From contig JALGXW010000005.1 in the NCBI GenBank assembly GCA_029821875.1, forward strand, positions 85,399 through 149,398: 64,000 nt of DNA. The letters run 5' to 3'. Below are positions 46,478 through 54,906 of the stretch, piece after piece; positions within the stretch are counted from its first letter, which is position 1; each line of letters begins with the position of its first letter. This stretch comes from Candidatus Hebobacterum abditum. Lineage in GTDB: Bacteria; Armatimonadota; Hebobacteria; Hebobacterales; Hebobacteraceae. A program made the position numbers and the translations under genes. The notes below the pieces were generated by a model that saw only the letters and a list, made by a program, of their open reading frames with translations, was not told where the DNA came from and did no database searches.

Positions 46478-47727
46478 GGCAAGCCCTCCAAGAGGGCCAG
46501 CGCCGCCGCCTCGTCGTGGCAGAGCTCGGCCCCCGCGTTGACGACCTGGCGTTGGAGGGCCGTCGCCTCTCCGTCTGTGAAGTCGCGGCCGGCGATCGGG
46601 GGCTCATCGATCAGGAGAACGCGCCTGCCGACACCCCGCGCCCTGACCGCTGCCTCGAGGTTCCGCAGGTTGCCTCGGCCGATCGGAATGCCAGTCACAA
46701 CCACCACGTCTGCTCCTCGTGCCATGGCGGCGTTCCGTCGGTGGGTCTCTTCAGCAATCGGAAAGAACGGCGCCTCCTCGACTCGCTGCAGGTCGAGCGC
46801 CTCCGCCTCGATCTGGTCGGTGTCGGCGACGTTCACGGCACCGACTGACACCCTGAACCCGAGCTGCCTCAGGTGGCGCATCAACCGCGCGCCTGTTCCG
46901 GCGCCGCAGATCAGATGGATCTTCGTCTGGCGCGTTGCGGCGGCCGAAACGGGCAGGCGAGACAACAGGGTGACGTAGGGGCGGCCCGTGGTTGGGTGCA
47001 GTCGCACCTGCACGTCTGTGCCATAGGCCGCCCGTATCAGCGACTCCGTGACGACCGCCTGCGGCATGCCCTCGGCCACGACTGTCCCCAGAGAGATCAG
47101 CACGAGATGATCGCAGTACTGGCTCGCCAGGTTCAGGTCGTGAAGCACTACCATCGTTGCCAGTTCCCGCTCCATCGTCAATCGGCGCGCGAGGTCGAGT
47201 ATCTCGATCTGGTTGCTGACGTCGAGGTGGGCGGTGGGCTCGTCCAGGATGAGCACGTTCGGCTGCTGGGCCAGTGCCCGGGCAATCATGCAGCGCTGGC
47301 GCTCTCCGCCGGAGAGCTCGGTGATGGGCCGGTCGGCGAATATCGCGGTGTGCGTCAGCATCATCGCCTCTTCCGCGATCTCGTAATCCCGCGGTCCCTC
47401 GATGCCGAAGCGAGAGAGGTGCGGGGCCCGTCCCATCAGCACGACGTCGCGAACGGCGAAGTCGAAGGCGACTGTATTGTCCTGGGATACGACCGCAAGA
47501 CGGCGCGCAAGCTCACGCGCGCCCATGCTGTAGATGTCAGCGCCGTCGAGCAGGGCGCGGCCGCTGAGAGGCCGCAGAACGCGGCTCAGCGTACGCACGA
47601 GAGTCGACTTGCCGGATCCGTTCGGGCCAACGAGACCGATGAACTGGCCCCGCGCCGCCGTCAAGCTGACACCCGTCAGCACTGGATCGCCGTCGTAGCC
47701 AACTGTGAGATTCTGTGCCTCGAGCAC
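46474..47727 (-). CDS. FecE/BtuD-type ABC ATPase with extra C-terminal domain
   Basis: Residues 1-250 form the ATPase: Walker A GLVGPNGSGKST, signature LSGGERQRCMIARAL, Walker B VLILDEPTAHLD. It partners the FecCD permease 12 bases upstream for siderophore or cobalamin uptake. Residues about 265-417 form an added domain with HLICGAGTGARLMRHLRQLGF, ADVVVVTGIPIGRGN and VLLIDEPPIAGRDF, which looks nucleotide-binding. Related long ATPases occur in some archaea and bacteria, from memory. No periplasmic binding-protein gene is in the operon. Confidence 0.88.
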   Translation of the reverse strand: MLEAQNLTVGYDGDPVLTGVSLTAARGQFIGLVGPNGSGKSTLVRTLSRVLRPLSGRALLDGADIYSMGARELARRLAVVSQDNTVAFDFAVRDVVLMGRAPHLSRFGIEGPRDYEIAEEAMMLTHTAIFADRPITELSGGERQRCMIARALAQQPNVLILDEPTAHLDVSNQIEILDLARRLTMERELATMVVLHDLNLASQYCDHLVLISLGTVVAEGMPQAVVTESLIRAAYGTDVQVRLHPTTGRPYVTLLSRLPVSAAATRQTKIHLICGAGTGARLMRHLRQLGFRVSVGAVNVADTDQIEAEALDLQRVEEAPFFPIAEETHRRNAAMARGADVVVVTGIPIGRGNLRNLEAAVRARGVGRRVLLIDEPPIAGRDFTDGEATALQRQVVNAGAELCHDEAAALALLEGLP

Positions 47728-47739
47728 GTAGGAGCTTCC

Positions 47740-48783
47740 TTAGGTAGGCCTTGGCCGTGTCTTCAGAAGATAGAAGAAGAAAGGAGCGCCGAGCACCGCG
47801 GTCAGCACTCCGACCGGGAACATCTCGTTGATGGCCCGCGGGAGGGTGTCGGCCCAGACCAGGAATGAAGCGCCGAGCAGACCGGCCACTGGAAGCAGGA
47901 CCCGATGGTCGGGCCCGACCAGGCGGCGCGCAATGTGGGGAATCACTAGCCCAACGAACCCAATGATGCCGCTCACCGAGACCGCCGCGGCCGTAACGAG
48001 GGCCGAGAAGACAATGACGCCGATCTTCAAGCGCTCCGTGTCGACCCCGAGCTGCTGCGCCTGTTCCTCGCCCAGGGCGAGGAGGTTGAGATCGCGCGCG
48101 TAGGCGTAGAGCGCGACACAACCCACGCCCACCAGCAGCGACGCAACGCACACGACCGTCCAGTCCGTCTGTCCCCGGAGGTTGCCCATGAGCCAGAACA
48201 CGACTGTCTGGAGATCCTGCCCGGCGACCGTCATCACCACGGTAACGAGCGCCCATAGGAAGGAGCCGACTACGACACCCGCGAGGATGAAGGACTCTCG
48301 CTGGACCCGTCCTCTGGACCTGGCCAGCCACAGGACCACGAGCATCGTGCCCGCGCCGGCACCGAAGGCGAGGATGGCCTTCCCGGCTCCCCCAGCAATG
48401 TGCCCGACGTGGAGCACAATTGCCGCGCTTGCCCCGAGGGCCGCGCCCGACGACACGCCGATCAGATAGGGGTCGGCGAGCGGATTCATGAGGAGTCCCT
48501 GGAGGGACCCGCCCGCGACGGTGAGTGCGCAGCCAACCGCCGCCCCGAGCGCGACCCGGGGGAGCCTGATGTTCCAGAATATCTTCGCCAGGACCGGCTC
48601 GTGCACGACCGGCGCGCCGGAGAGATAACTGCGCGCCGCGTCCACGATAACGGCGACCGGAACGTGCTCGGTGCCGATGTAGGCGGCGAGCAGAATCGAC
48701 ACAACGAGAAAGGCCCCGAATCCGCTCGTGAGCAGAGCGATTCGCGCTGGCAATGGTCTTCGCTGGGGGGCTTCGGCAGCCAT
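47740..48783 (-). CDS. FecCD/BtuC-family ABC permease
   Basis: About ten membrane helices. Motifs IRLPRVALGAAVGCALTVAG, GVSSGAALGASAAIV, the cytoplasmic LLALGEEQAQQLGV (ATPase-coupling loop) and GIIGFVGLVIPHIARRLVG identify the FecCD type that imports ferric siderophores, haem or cobalamin. The ATG shares a base with the stop of the O-antigen-ligase gene (TAATG). 347 residues is typical. Confidence 0.92.
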   Translation of the reverse strand: MAAEAPQRRPLPARIALLTSGFGAFLVVSILLAAYIGTEHVPVAVIVDAARSYLSGAPVVHEPVLAKIFWNIRLPRVALGAAVGCALTVAGGSLQGLLMNPLADPYLIGVSSGAALGASAAIVLHVGHIAGGAGKAILAFGAGAGTMLVVLWLARSRGRVQRESFILAGVVVGSFLWALVTVVMTVAGQDLQTVVFWLMGNLRGQTDWTVVCVASLLVGVGCVALYAYARDLNLLALGEEQAQQLGVDTERLKIGVIVFSALVTAAAVSVSGIIGFVGLVIPHIARRLVGPDHRVLLPVAGLLGASFLVWADTLPRAINEMFPVGVLTAVLGAPFFFYLLKTRPRPT

Positions 48784-51206
48784 TATTGCCCGATGCTCGC
48801 GTCTTCCAGTTCGATCTCCCGTTGAGCGTTCGGCCAGAGGGCGAGGGCCCTCTCCCGTTCCCCTCGCGCCTGGTCCTCCCTTCCCGCAGCTGCGTGTAAC
48901 TCGCCCATCCTCCACCGAACCTTGGCCTCGAGCATCCGCGTCGCCTCCCCGCGGTGTTGCTTCGGGCGTCCGAACGCCTTGAACATCGTGTCGTATTGCT
49001 CTGCCTTCTCGTAGTACTCTGTGATTATCTGGAAAGCAGCTTGGTATTCTTCGAGAGCGCGCTCCGCAGCGTCAACCTGCCCATCCGCAAAGGCTCTCTG
49101 CGCAGTCCACCCGAGTTCGTAGTGGGCAAAGGCGAAGTTTGTATCTACATCCATATCAGCGAGGGCCCGGTAGCGACCGTACGGCGCGGTCTCAAGTGTC
49201 GCCAATTCCCGGTAGGTCTCCAGCGCCTTCTCATGGTCGCCCATCCTCTTGTAGACCTCGGCAAGCTGCCCCAGGCTCTTCGTGTGGTTTGGATACAGGG
49301 CGAGGGCCCGGCGAAAGGCATCCACTGCCTCGTCGTACCGGCTGTAGGACTGGTATATCCGTCCCATGGTGAAGAACGGCCGGAAGCTCGTCGGCCTGAG
49401 GGTCGCAGCGTGCTTGAGGATATCGATGGCCGGATCGGGGCCCTGCACGGAGGCGAGGATGAAGGCGTAGCGCTCCCACGCGTCAGCCCACTTTGGGTCA
49501 TACGCGCGCGCCTTGTCATACTGGGCCAGGGACAGGTACAGCGCATTGCGCTGTTCTTCCGGCGACCCGCCGGAAAGCGTGGCCGTGGCGTCTCCCCTGG
49601 CCACCGCCCGTTGCGCAAGAGCACTGCGCACGGTAACCAACAGAGACAGCGCGACCGCAATGCAGACGCCCATCATCGCCGCGAGCAATCCAAGGGCCTG
49701 CATCTCTCTCGCGGGTGCACGTCGTCGCCTGGTGCGCGCGTCGTCGGCCTGCGGCAGTGTCGCATGGGCTCGGCCGTGGGCCTGATAGACCAGGATGCCG
49801 GCCGCAAGCCAGAAGGTCAGATTCGTCGCGCCCATGTACCAACCATAGTCAAGCAAGCTGTTGAACGTGAGGGAGACAATGCAGCATATCGCGCCAATGG
49901 TCAGCGCTTGCTCCCGAAAGTCCGTTTGACTGGACAGGGCCCTCTTGCCGGTCGCCAGCACGGCGGCGATGAGCCAGAGGAACACCATGCCGCCCACGAC
50001 GCCCAATTCAGCGAACATCTGGAGATAGTCCTGATGCGATGCCTCCACATAGCCGGTTGTGGCATACTTCGGGTAGGCGTACTTGAAGGCCGCAGGCCCA
50101 ATGCCTGTCACCGCATAGGCTTGCGCCATTCTTATCGTGCCTCGCCAGGTGAAGATCCGGAACATATTGGAGGTGCTCTCCGGGCCGAGCGTTGCCGTGA
50201 TCCGACCACGGATGGCATCCGACTGCCAGGCGACCAGCGCGAACACGAGCAGTGCTGCAACGGCCAGAGATAAGAGAATGCGCGCGAGCCTAGCAGCCGT
50301 TCCCCTCTGGCGGGCGAGGAGCACGAGGAATGCGAGCAGGCCAACAGCCAGCGTGGCCATCGCGCCCTTGGAGTACGTCGGCAGTATCGTGGCCGCAAGC
50401 ACGAAAGCGCAGAACCCCCAGAGAATCCGCCGGGCGGGCAGCGACGAGGCCAGCGCCGATCCAAGGGCGAGCGGGCAGACCATGGCGAGGAAGCCCCCCA
50501 GCGGGTTGGGGTTGAAGAAGGTGCTGAAGATCGCCCAGGTAGGGTTCTCTAGATCTCGTGCGACCGCGACCTTCTCTCGCCAGCCGTAGGCGCTCACCAC
50601 GAGGGTCGCGGACAGGATCAACGCGGCTCGCCACCAGCCTGTCGGGTCCGGGTTATCACGCTGGCTGACGATTAACCCCACGCCGATCCCCACTGCTATA
50701 GCGGCAAAGAGCCGCAACGCAAGACCGGACTCGCCCGGCATCGGCGTGAAGGCCGTCAGGACGATCGAGCACGCGAAGGCAACCGCGACGACGCTCGCGC
50801 GGGAAGTCGGCAGCAGGGCACGGTTCGCGACGAGAAGGAAGAACAGGGCTCCTATCGCCAGCCTTGCGAGCTCGATCTTGCTCGCGTGGGGATTCACTGA
50901 GAACAGGGTGCTAACAGCGGCGACGACGAGCAAGGCGAGCGTTGGGGCATGCACGGCGTTGGGCAGTCTTCGAAGGCCCTGGCCGCTCAGCCACCGGGCG
51001 GCGAGCGCGCCCAGGGCGGCCAGCCCGATCAGCCCGGTCATCAGGGCTTGTCCCGCCGAGGACGATATGTTGCCCATGGAATGCGTCTCTGGAATCGACA
51101 CCTGTCCCCACACGATGGGAGCGTAGAACACGGCGATGAGCAGAGCTGCATCGTGCACGGCCAGCGCCGCGGCGGACAGCTCCTCTCTCTCAGAGGCGCG
51201 CCTCAC
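48783..51206 (-). CDS. O-antigen ligase-like (Wzy_C) membrane protein with C-terminal TPRs
   Basis: Residues about 1-490 have ten or more helices and the Wzy_C core with NPNPLGGFLAMVCPLALG, TYSKGAMATL, TGIGPAAFKYAYPKYA and SHQDYLQMFAELGVVGG. After the last helix (about 510-530) come TPRs including FRPFFTMGRIYQSYSRYDEAVDAFRRAL. Such proteins polymerise or transfer surface glycans, or in related systems glycosylate pilins. GTG start overlaps the upstream GT2 stop (GTGA). The TPR half is probably periplasmic. Confidence 0.87.
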   Translation of the reverse strand: MRRASEREELSAAALAVHDAALLIAVFYAPIVWGQVSIPETHSMGNISSSAGQALMTGLIGLAALGALAARWLSGQGLRRLPNAVHAPTLALLVVAAVSTLFSVNPHASKIELARLAIGALFFLLVANRALLPTSRASVVAVAFACSIVLTAFTPMPGESGLALRLFAAIAVGIGVGLIVSQRDNPDPTGWWRAALILSATLVVSAYGWREKVAVARDLENPTWAIFSTFFNPNPLGGFLAMVCPLALGSALASSLPARRILWGFCAFVLAATILPTYSKGAMATLAVGLLAFLVLLARQRGTAARLARILLSLAVAALLVFALVAWQSDAIRGRITATLGPESTSNMFRIFTWRGTIRMAQAYAVTGIGPAAFKYAYPKYATTGYVEASHQDYLQMFAELGVVGGMVFLWLIAAVLATGKRALSSQTDFREQALTIGAICCIVSLTFNSLLDYGWYMGATNLTFWLAAGILVYQAHGRAHATLPQADDARTRRRRAPAREMQALGLLAAMMGVCIAVALSLLVTVRSALAQRAVARGDATATLSGGSPEEQRNALYLSLAQYDKARAYDPKWADAWERYAFILASVQGPDPAIDILKHAATLRPTSFRPFFTMGRIYQSYSRYDEAVDAFRRALALYPNHTKSLGQLAEVYKRMGDHEKALETYRELATLETAPYGRYRALADMDVDTNFAFAHYELGWTAQRAFADGQVDAAERALEEYQAAFQIITEYYEKAEQYDTMFKAFGRPKQHRGEATRMLEAKVRWRMGELHAAAGREDQARGERERALALWPNAQREIELEDASIGQ

Positions 51207-52108
51207 TGGCTCTTGCTCTCCGTGCTCGTTAGTCTATCGCGCGCCTGCGCCGCCATCGTCTGGAGCAGCACGACGGCGCCTCGGGCCCAGATGCCGGCCA
51301 GGGGAAGCCATCTCAACCCGAAGGGCCACTGATCCGCGTAGTGCCTCTTGTAGAAGCGTGCCATGCTGCGGTGGAACTCGACGACCATCCGCACGGGCCG
51401 CTGATCGCTGCTTCGGCCGATCCGGTGGACAACGACCGACGCGGGCACGTAGTAGATGTGCCAGCCGGCATGGTGTGCACGCAGGCACCAGTCGATGTCC
51501 TCCGCGTACATGAAGTAGCCTTCGTCGAAGCCTCCGACCTCCGACCAAGTCTCTCTCCGGATGCAGATCGCCGCGCCCGAGACCCAGTCCACCTGCCTGA
51601 CCGTCCTGTGATCCCAATCGGCCATCAGGTAGTCACGCGTGAACCGATTGCCGGGCACCAGGCGCCCGAGCAACGTATTGCGCAAGATCGCGGCCATCGG
51701 CCCGGGCAAGCGGCGGCAGGAGTACTGGACCGTCCCGTCGCTGTTCAGCAGGCGCGGTCCCGCTGCTCCCGCCTCCTGCCGGGAGTCCAGGAATCTCACC
51801 AGTGATCGCAGAGCCCCAGCCTGCACGACCGTGTCCGGATTGAGCATGAGGATGTGGCGCCCCTCGGCCTCCTCGGCTGCACGGTTATACCCTTTCGCGA
51901 AGCCGAGGTTCTCGGCGCTTTCGAGAAGCTTCACCGACGGGAATTGCTCGCGGACCATCTCTGGGGTCCCGTCTGATGAGGCATTGTCCAGGACGATGAC
52001 TTGCGGCTCCAGTTCCGGGTCCGACTGAAGCACAGACGTAATCGCTTGCTCGAGGTCCTGTCGCGTGTTCCAGTTGACTATGCAGACGGAAAGGTCGGGC
52101 CGGGCCAT
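51203..52108 (-). CDS. Family 2 glycosyltransferase
   Basis: GT-A fold: LSVCIVNWNTRQDLEQAI, VIVLDNASSDGTPEMV, MLNPDTVVQ (the DxD equivalent region), VSGAAICIRRETWSEVGGFDE and FMYAEDIDWCLRAHHAGW. These match rhamnosyltransferase-like enzymes of surface polysaccharide synthesis. It overlaps the O-antigen-ligase gene, consistent with joint work on an exported glycan. Confidence 0.93.
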   Translation of the reverse strand: MARPDLSVCIVNWNTRQDLEQAITSVLQSDPELEPQVIVLDNASSDGTPEMVREQFPSVKLLESAENLGFAKGYNRAAEEAEGRHILMLNPDTVVQAGALRSLVRFLDSRQEAGAAGPRLLNSDGTVQYSCRRLPGPMAAILRNTLLGRLVPGNRFTRDYLMADWDHRTVRQVDWVSGAAICIRRETWSEVGGFDEGYFMYAEDIDWCLRAHHAGWHIYYVPASVVVHRIGRSSDQRPVRMVVEFHRSMARFYKRHYADQWPFGLRWLPLAGIWARGAVVLLQTMAAQARDRLTSTESKSQ

Positions 52109-52129
52109 GAACTCAGGGGCTGAACTCCT

Positions 52130-52318
52130 CTATGCGTCTCTTGGCTGCCATCCCTCGGGAGGCGGCTCGGCCTCGTCCACGAGCATTATGGGGATGCCAT
52201 CCTCCACGCGGTACTGCCGGCCGCAGCGGACGCATATCAGCCGTTCGCCGTCCAACTCGACCCGAACCTTGCACTCAGGGCACGCCAGCATCTCCAACAG
52301 CGCGGGATCCAGTTTCAT
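52130..52318 (-). CDS. Trm112-family zinc-binding protein
   Basis: 62 residues with LLEMLACPECKVRVELDGERLIC followed by RQYRVEDGIPIML, the full Trm112/YcaR pattern. Two Cys pairs, CPEC and CVRC, bind zinc. In eukaryotes and archaea Trm112 activates methyltransferases; the bacterial role is uncertain. GGAGG precedes the ATG; 21 bases separate it from the GT2 gene. Confidence 0.92.
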   Translation of the reverse strand: MKLDPALLEMLACPECKVRVELDGERLICVRCGRQYRVEDGIPIMLVDEAEPPPEGWQPRDA

Positions 52319-52396
52319 GGCGAATCTCCCTCCCGTTCCGTGCCCCTCGCCCCCCGGACGTGCGAAGCGAGGGAGACGCGGCCCCTCAGGTAACCG

Positions 52397-53617
52397 TCAC
52401 ACATCGAGGCGGCGACGTACGCCGAGCGTGGCAATGCGTCCACAGATGATGCCGACGATGACGCCGGGTATGATGGACCAGTAGGTGTTTTGGAAGCTCA
52501 GACCAACGAGCAGGCCCACTATGAGGCCCAGTCCAGGCCCCTTCTGGAACCGGACGAGGAGCGCCCCGAGACCAAAGCCGAAAACCACGCCGGAGGCGAT
52601 CCCGAACTTCAGTGCCGTGAAAAGCGTCTCTCCGCGACCGAGGGGGATACTCATGTAGAGCACGTTCTGAGTGCCCTGTCCCGTTAGGTATTGGGCCAAC
52701 GCGAACACCAGCGCGACCACGACGCCGGCCACGAGGCAGCGGATCAGCCGCTCGTTCTCCGACCACTGCGGGCCGTCGCCCGCCGCCGCTTCCCGTCGAC
52801 GCGCGCTCTGCTTGAGCAGATCGTCCGTGCCGTCCGACTTGCTGTCATCCTCGCGCACGATCGGCCTGAAGATCGATTGGTCGGAGCCGATGTACTGCGA
52901 GATATCCACCGACGTGCGGGTGGCCTCCTCCGCCAGCCCGTGGCTTGGCTGGCCAGGTTCATCGCTTGGGCCGGCTGAGGATTGCTGATCGATATCCGAT
53001 GGCGCGTCGCTTGGTTGTCCAGGTCCATCGCTTGGGCCGGCTGAGGATTGCTGATCGATATCCGATGGCGCGTCGCTTGGTTGCCCAGGTCCATCGCTTG
53101 GGCCGGCTGAGGATTGCTGATCGATATCCGATGGCGCGTCGCTTGGTTGTCCAGGTCCATCGCTTGGGCCGGCTGAGGATTGCTGATCGACATCCGATGG
53201 CCCGCCGCTTGGCTGCCGAGGTCCATCGCTTGGGCCGGCTGCGGATTGCTGATCGATATCTGATGGCGCGTCGCTTGGCTGCCGAGGTCCATCGCTTGGG
53301 CCGGTTGAGGGACTCTGATCGGTGCCTCCAAGTGGACGCAGTTGTGGCGCCGCCGCGCCGCCGCCCGCGTTGTCCGGCTGGTCGCCGCTGGGCTGCTCCT
53401 CCTTGCCGGGATCTTCCTCGGGGTCGTCCCGAACCAAGAGTCTGCCCTCGGAGGTGTCCTCGCCCGCGTTGTGAGGCACGACGACGGGCTGTCCACTCTC
53501 TTTGAGCTCCTTCGCGGCTTGCGAAGAGACGGTGGAACCGGGTGGCAGCATCGGCCGCTTGCACCACTCGCAGACGTCGGTTGTGCTGCTCTCCATTCCG
53601 CATCGTCGACACAACAT
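52397..53617 (-). CDS. Zinc-ribbon membrane protein with tandem 22-residue repeats
   Basis: Starts MLCRRCGMESSTTDVCEWCKRPM, a CXXC/CXXC zinc ribbon. An acidic Pro/Ser/Asp/Gln-rich region (about 70-245) contains six copies of a 22-residue unit (GPSDGPGQPSDAPSDIDQQS and two more residues). Three or four membrane helices follow (about 300-395), with GYxxG-like glycine-rich turns. ATG 53617 lies 11 bases from AGGAG; GTG 53629 is an alternative. The layout of cytoplasmic ribbon, disordered stalk and membrane anchor suggests a tethered adaptor. Family not recognised. Confidence 0.68.
   Translation of the reverse strand: MLCRRCGMESSTTDVCEWCKRPMLPPGSTVSSQAAKELKESGQPVVVPHNAGEDTSEGRLLVRDDPEEDPGKEEQPSGDQPDNAGGGAAAPQLRPLGGTDQSPSTGPSDGPRQPSDAPSDIDQQSAAGPSDGPRQPSGGPSDVDQQSSAGPSDGPGQPSDAPSDIDQQSSAGPSDGPGQPSDAPSDIDQQSSAGPSDGPGQPSDAPSDIDQQSSAGPSDEPGQPSHGLAEEATRTSVDISQYIGSDQSIFRPIVREDDSKSDGTDDLLKQSARRREAAAGDGPQWSENERLIRCLVAGVVVALVFALAQYLTGQGTQNVLYMSIPLGRGETLFTALKFGIASGVVFGFGLGALLVRFQKGPGLGLIVGLLVGLSFQNTYWSIIPGVIVGIICGRIATLGVRRRLDV
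52950..53325 (-). repeat. Six-copy 66-bp tandem repeat inside a coding region
   Basis: The marker CATCGCTTGGGCCGG starts at about 52960, 53026, 53092, 53158, 53224 and 53290, exactly 66 bases apart. Central copies differ by only one to four bases, so recent expansion or gene conversion is likely. 66 is divisible by three and the frame is preserved. Confidence 0.95.
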
Positions 53618-53651
53618 CAGCGCTGTCACTCCTCTCGGCTGGACCCTGGCA

Positions 53652-53673
53652 GGAGCTGGCCGCGCCCAGCTCC
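53652..53673 (-). other. Hairpin in the zinc-ribbon gene leader
   Basis: GGAGCTGG (53652-53659) and CCAGCTCC (53666-53673) form a perfect 8-bp inverted repeat about 35 bases before the ATG at 53617. It could be a leader structure or an operator. The rest of 53674-53799 shows nothing I can assign. Confidence 0.4.
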
Positions 53674-53799
53674 AGACCTCACCCGATTGTACCCACCCAT
53701 TATGCTACCCAGTCGAGCGAATGTCCAGCCCGCGTCTCCCCAGGCCGGCGCCGACCTCCCGCTGCCCGGCACGCCTGGGCTCGCCAGCGGCCCGATCCA

Positions 53800-54906
53800 C
53801 TAGCTGGCAGCACTGCCTAGCACTTCCTCGAGCCCGGCGACGAACTGCTCCGTCTGTTCCCGAGTGCCGGTGCTCACGCGAAGGTGCGTCGGCGCGCCGT
53901 AGATATCTCCTGTGCGCACAATCACGCCCCGCTTCAGCAGCTCCTGGAACACCTCGCGGCAGTCACGGCCGACGTCCACCCACACGAAGTTCGCATAGCT
54001 CTTCGTGTAGGCCAGTCCGAGCCGCTCGAAGGCGACATACATCGCTTCTTTGGATTCGTCACTGAGGGCCTTGGCTCGCTCCACCTGCGCGGGATCGTGC
54101 AGGCTCGCCAGCGCCGCCGCCTGCCCCACGCTGGTCACGTCGAACGGCTCTCGCACCCGCCCCAGTGCGTCGGCCAGCTCCGGTGTGGCGACACCATAGC
54201 CAACACGAAGTCCTGCCAGCCCGTAGCTCTTGGAGAACGTCCGCAACACGATGACTGGGCGGCCTTGTTTCACCAGCGCGAGGCTGTCCGGGTACTCTGG
54301 GTCGTCCACATAATCGTAGTAGGCCTCGTCCATGACGAGGATGGTGGACTCCGTGAGCGCCGCCAGCAGCGTCTCCAGCTCCGCCTTCGTCACCATCGCG
54401 CCGGTCGGATTGTGCGGGTTGCCGATGAACACCACCTTGGTCTTCGCCGACACGCGCGCGGCCATCGCCTCCGTGTCGCACCGGAAGTCGACCATCGGGA
54501 CGTACACGGGCGTGCCCTCCATGAGCTTGGCGCCGAAGTCCCACTGGCCGAAGGGAGCCGTGGACATCATCACCTCGTCTCCGGGGGAGACGAACGCGAG
54601 GCAGATGTTGTGAATCAGTCCATCGCTGCCATGTCCGAGCAGAATCTGCTCGCCTGGAAACCCGAGCTTCTCCGATAGCGCGCGGCGCAGCTGATAGCAG
54701 TCATTGTCCGGGTAGAGCCACACCTCACTCGCCGCCCGGCAGATCGCCTCCACCGCCTTCGGCGAAGGGCCGAGCGGATTCTCGTTCGAGGCCAGCTTCA
54801 CGATGTCGGTGAGCCCGAACTCGCGCTGCACCTCTTCGATGGGTTTGCCCGGACTATACGGCGTCAACTGGTCCACACAGGGGCGGGTCAGTCTCGGTTC
54901 GCTCAT
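53800..54906 (-). CDS. hisC: Histidinol-phosphate aminotransferase
   Basis: PLP aminotransferase of histidine synthesis, which acts on imidazole-acetol phosphate. KLASNENPLGPSPKAVEAI, LGHGSDGLI, NPHNPTGAMV, DEAYYDY and the PLP-lysine motif FSKSYGLAGLRVGYG are present. 368 residues is typical. The ATG overlaps the stop of the nuclease gene (ATGA). HisC-like enzymes can also transaminate aromatic residues, and aroB is in the window. Confidence 0.93.
   Translation of the reverse strand: MSEPRLTRPCVDQLTPYSPGKPIEEVQREFGLTDIVKLASNENPLGPSPKAVEAICRAASEVWLYPDNDCYQLRRALSEKLGFPGEQILLGHGSDGLIHNICLAFVSPGDEVMMSTAPFGQWDFGAKLMEGTPVYVPMVDFRCDTEAMAARVSAKTKVVFIGNPHNPTGAMVTKAELETLLAALTESTILVMDEAYYDYVDDPEYPDSLALVKQGRPVIVLRTFSKSYGLAGLRVGYGVATPELADALGRVREPFDVTSVGQAAALASLHDPAQVERAKALSDESKEAMYVAFERLGLAYTKSYANFVWVDVGRDCREVFQELLKRGVIVRTGDIYGAPTHLRVSTGTREQTEQFVAGLEEVLGSAAS

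Noticed and set aside
49139..50273. Plus-strand frames of several hundred codons opposite the O-antigen ligase
   Set aside because: Antisense shadows with no domain or initiation signal.
52950..53325. CRISPR-like array (regular 66-bp periodicity)
   Set aside because: Units are contiguous, without unique spacers, and in frame within a protein. No cas genes are present, and the nearby Cas4-like nuclease belongs to a repair-type pair.
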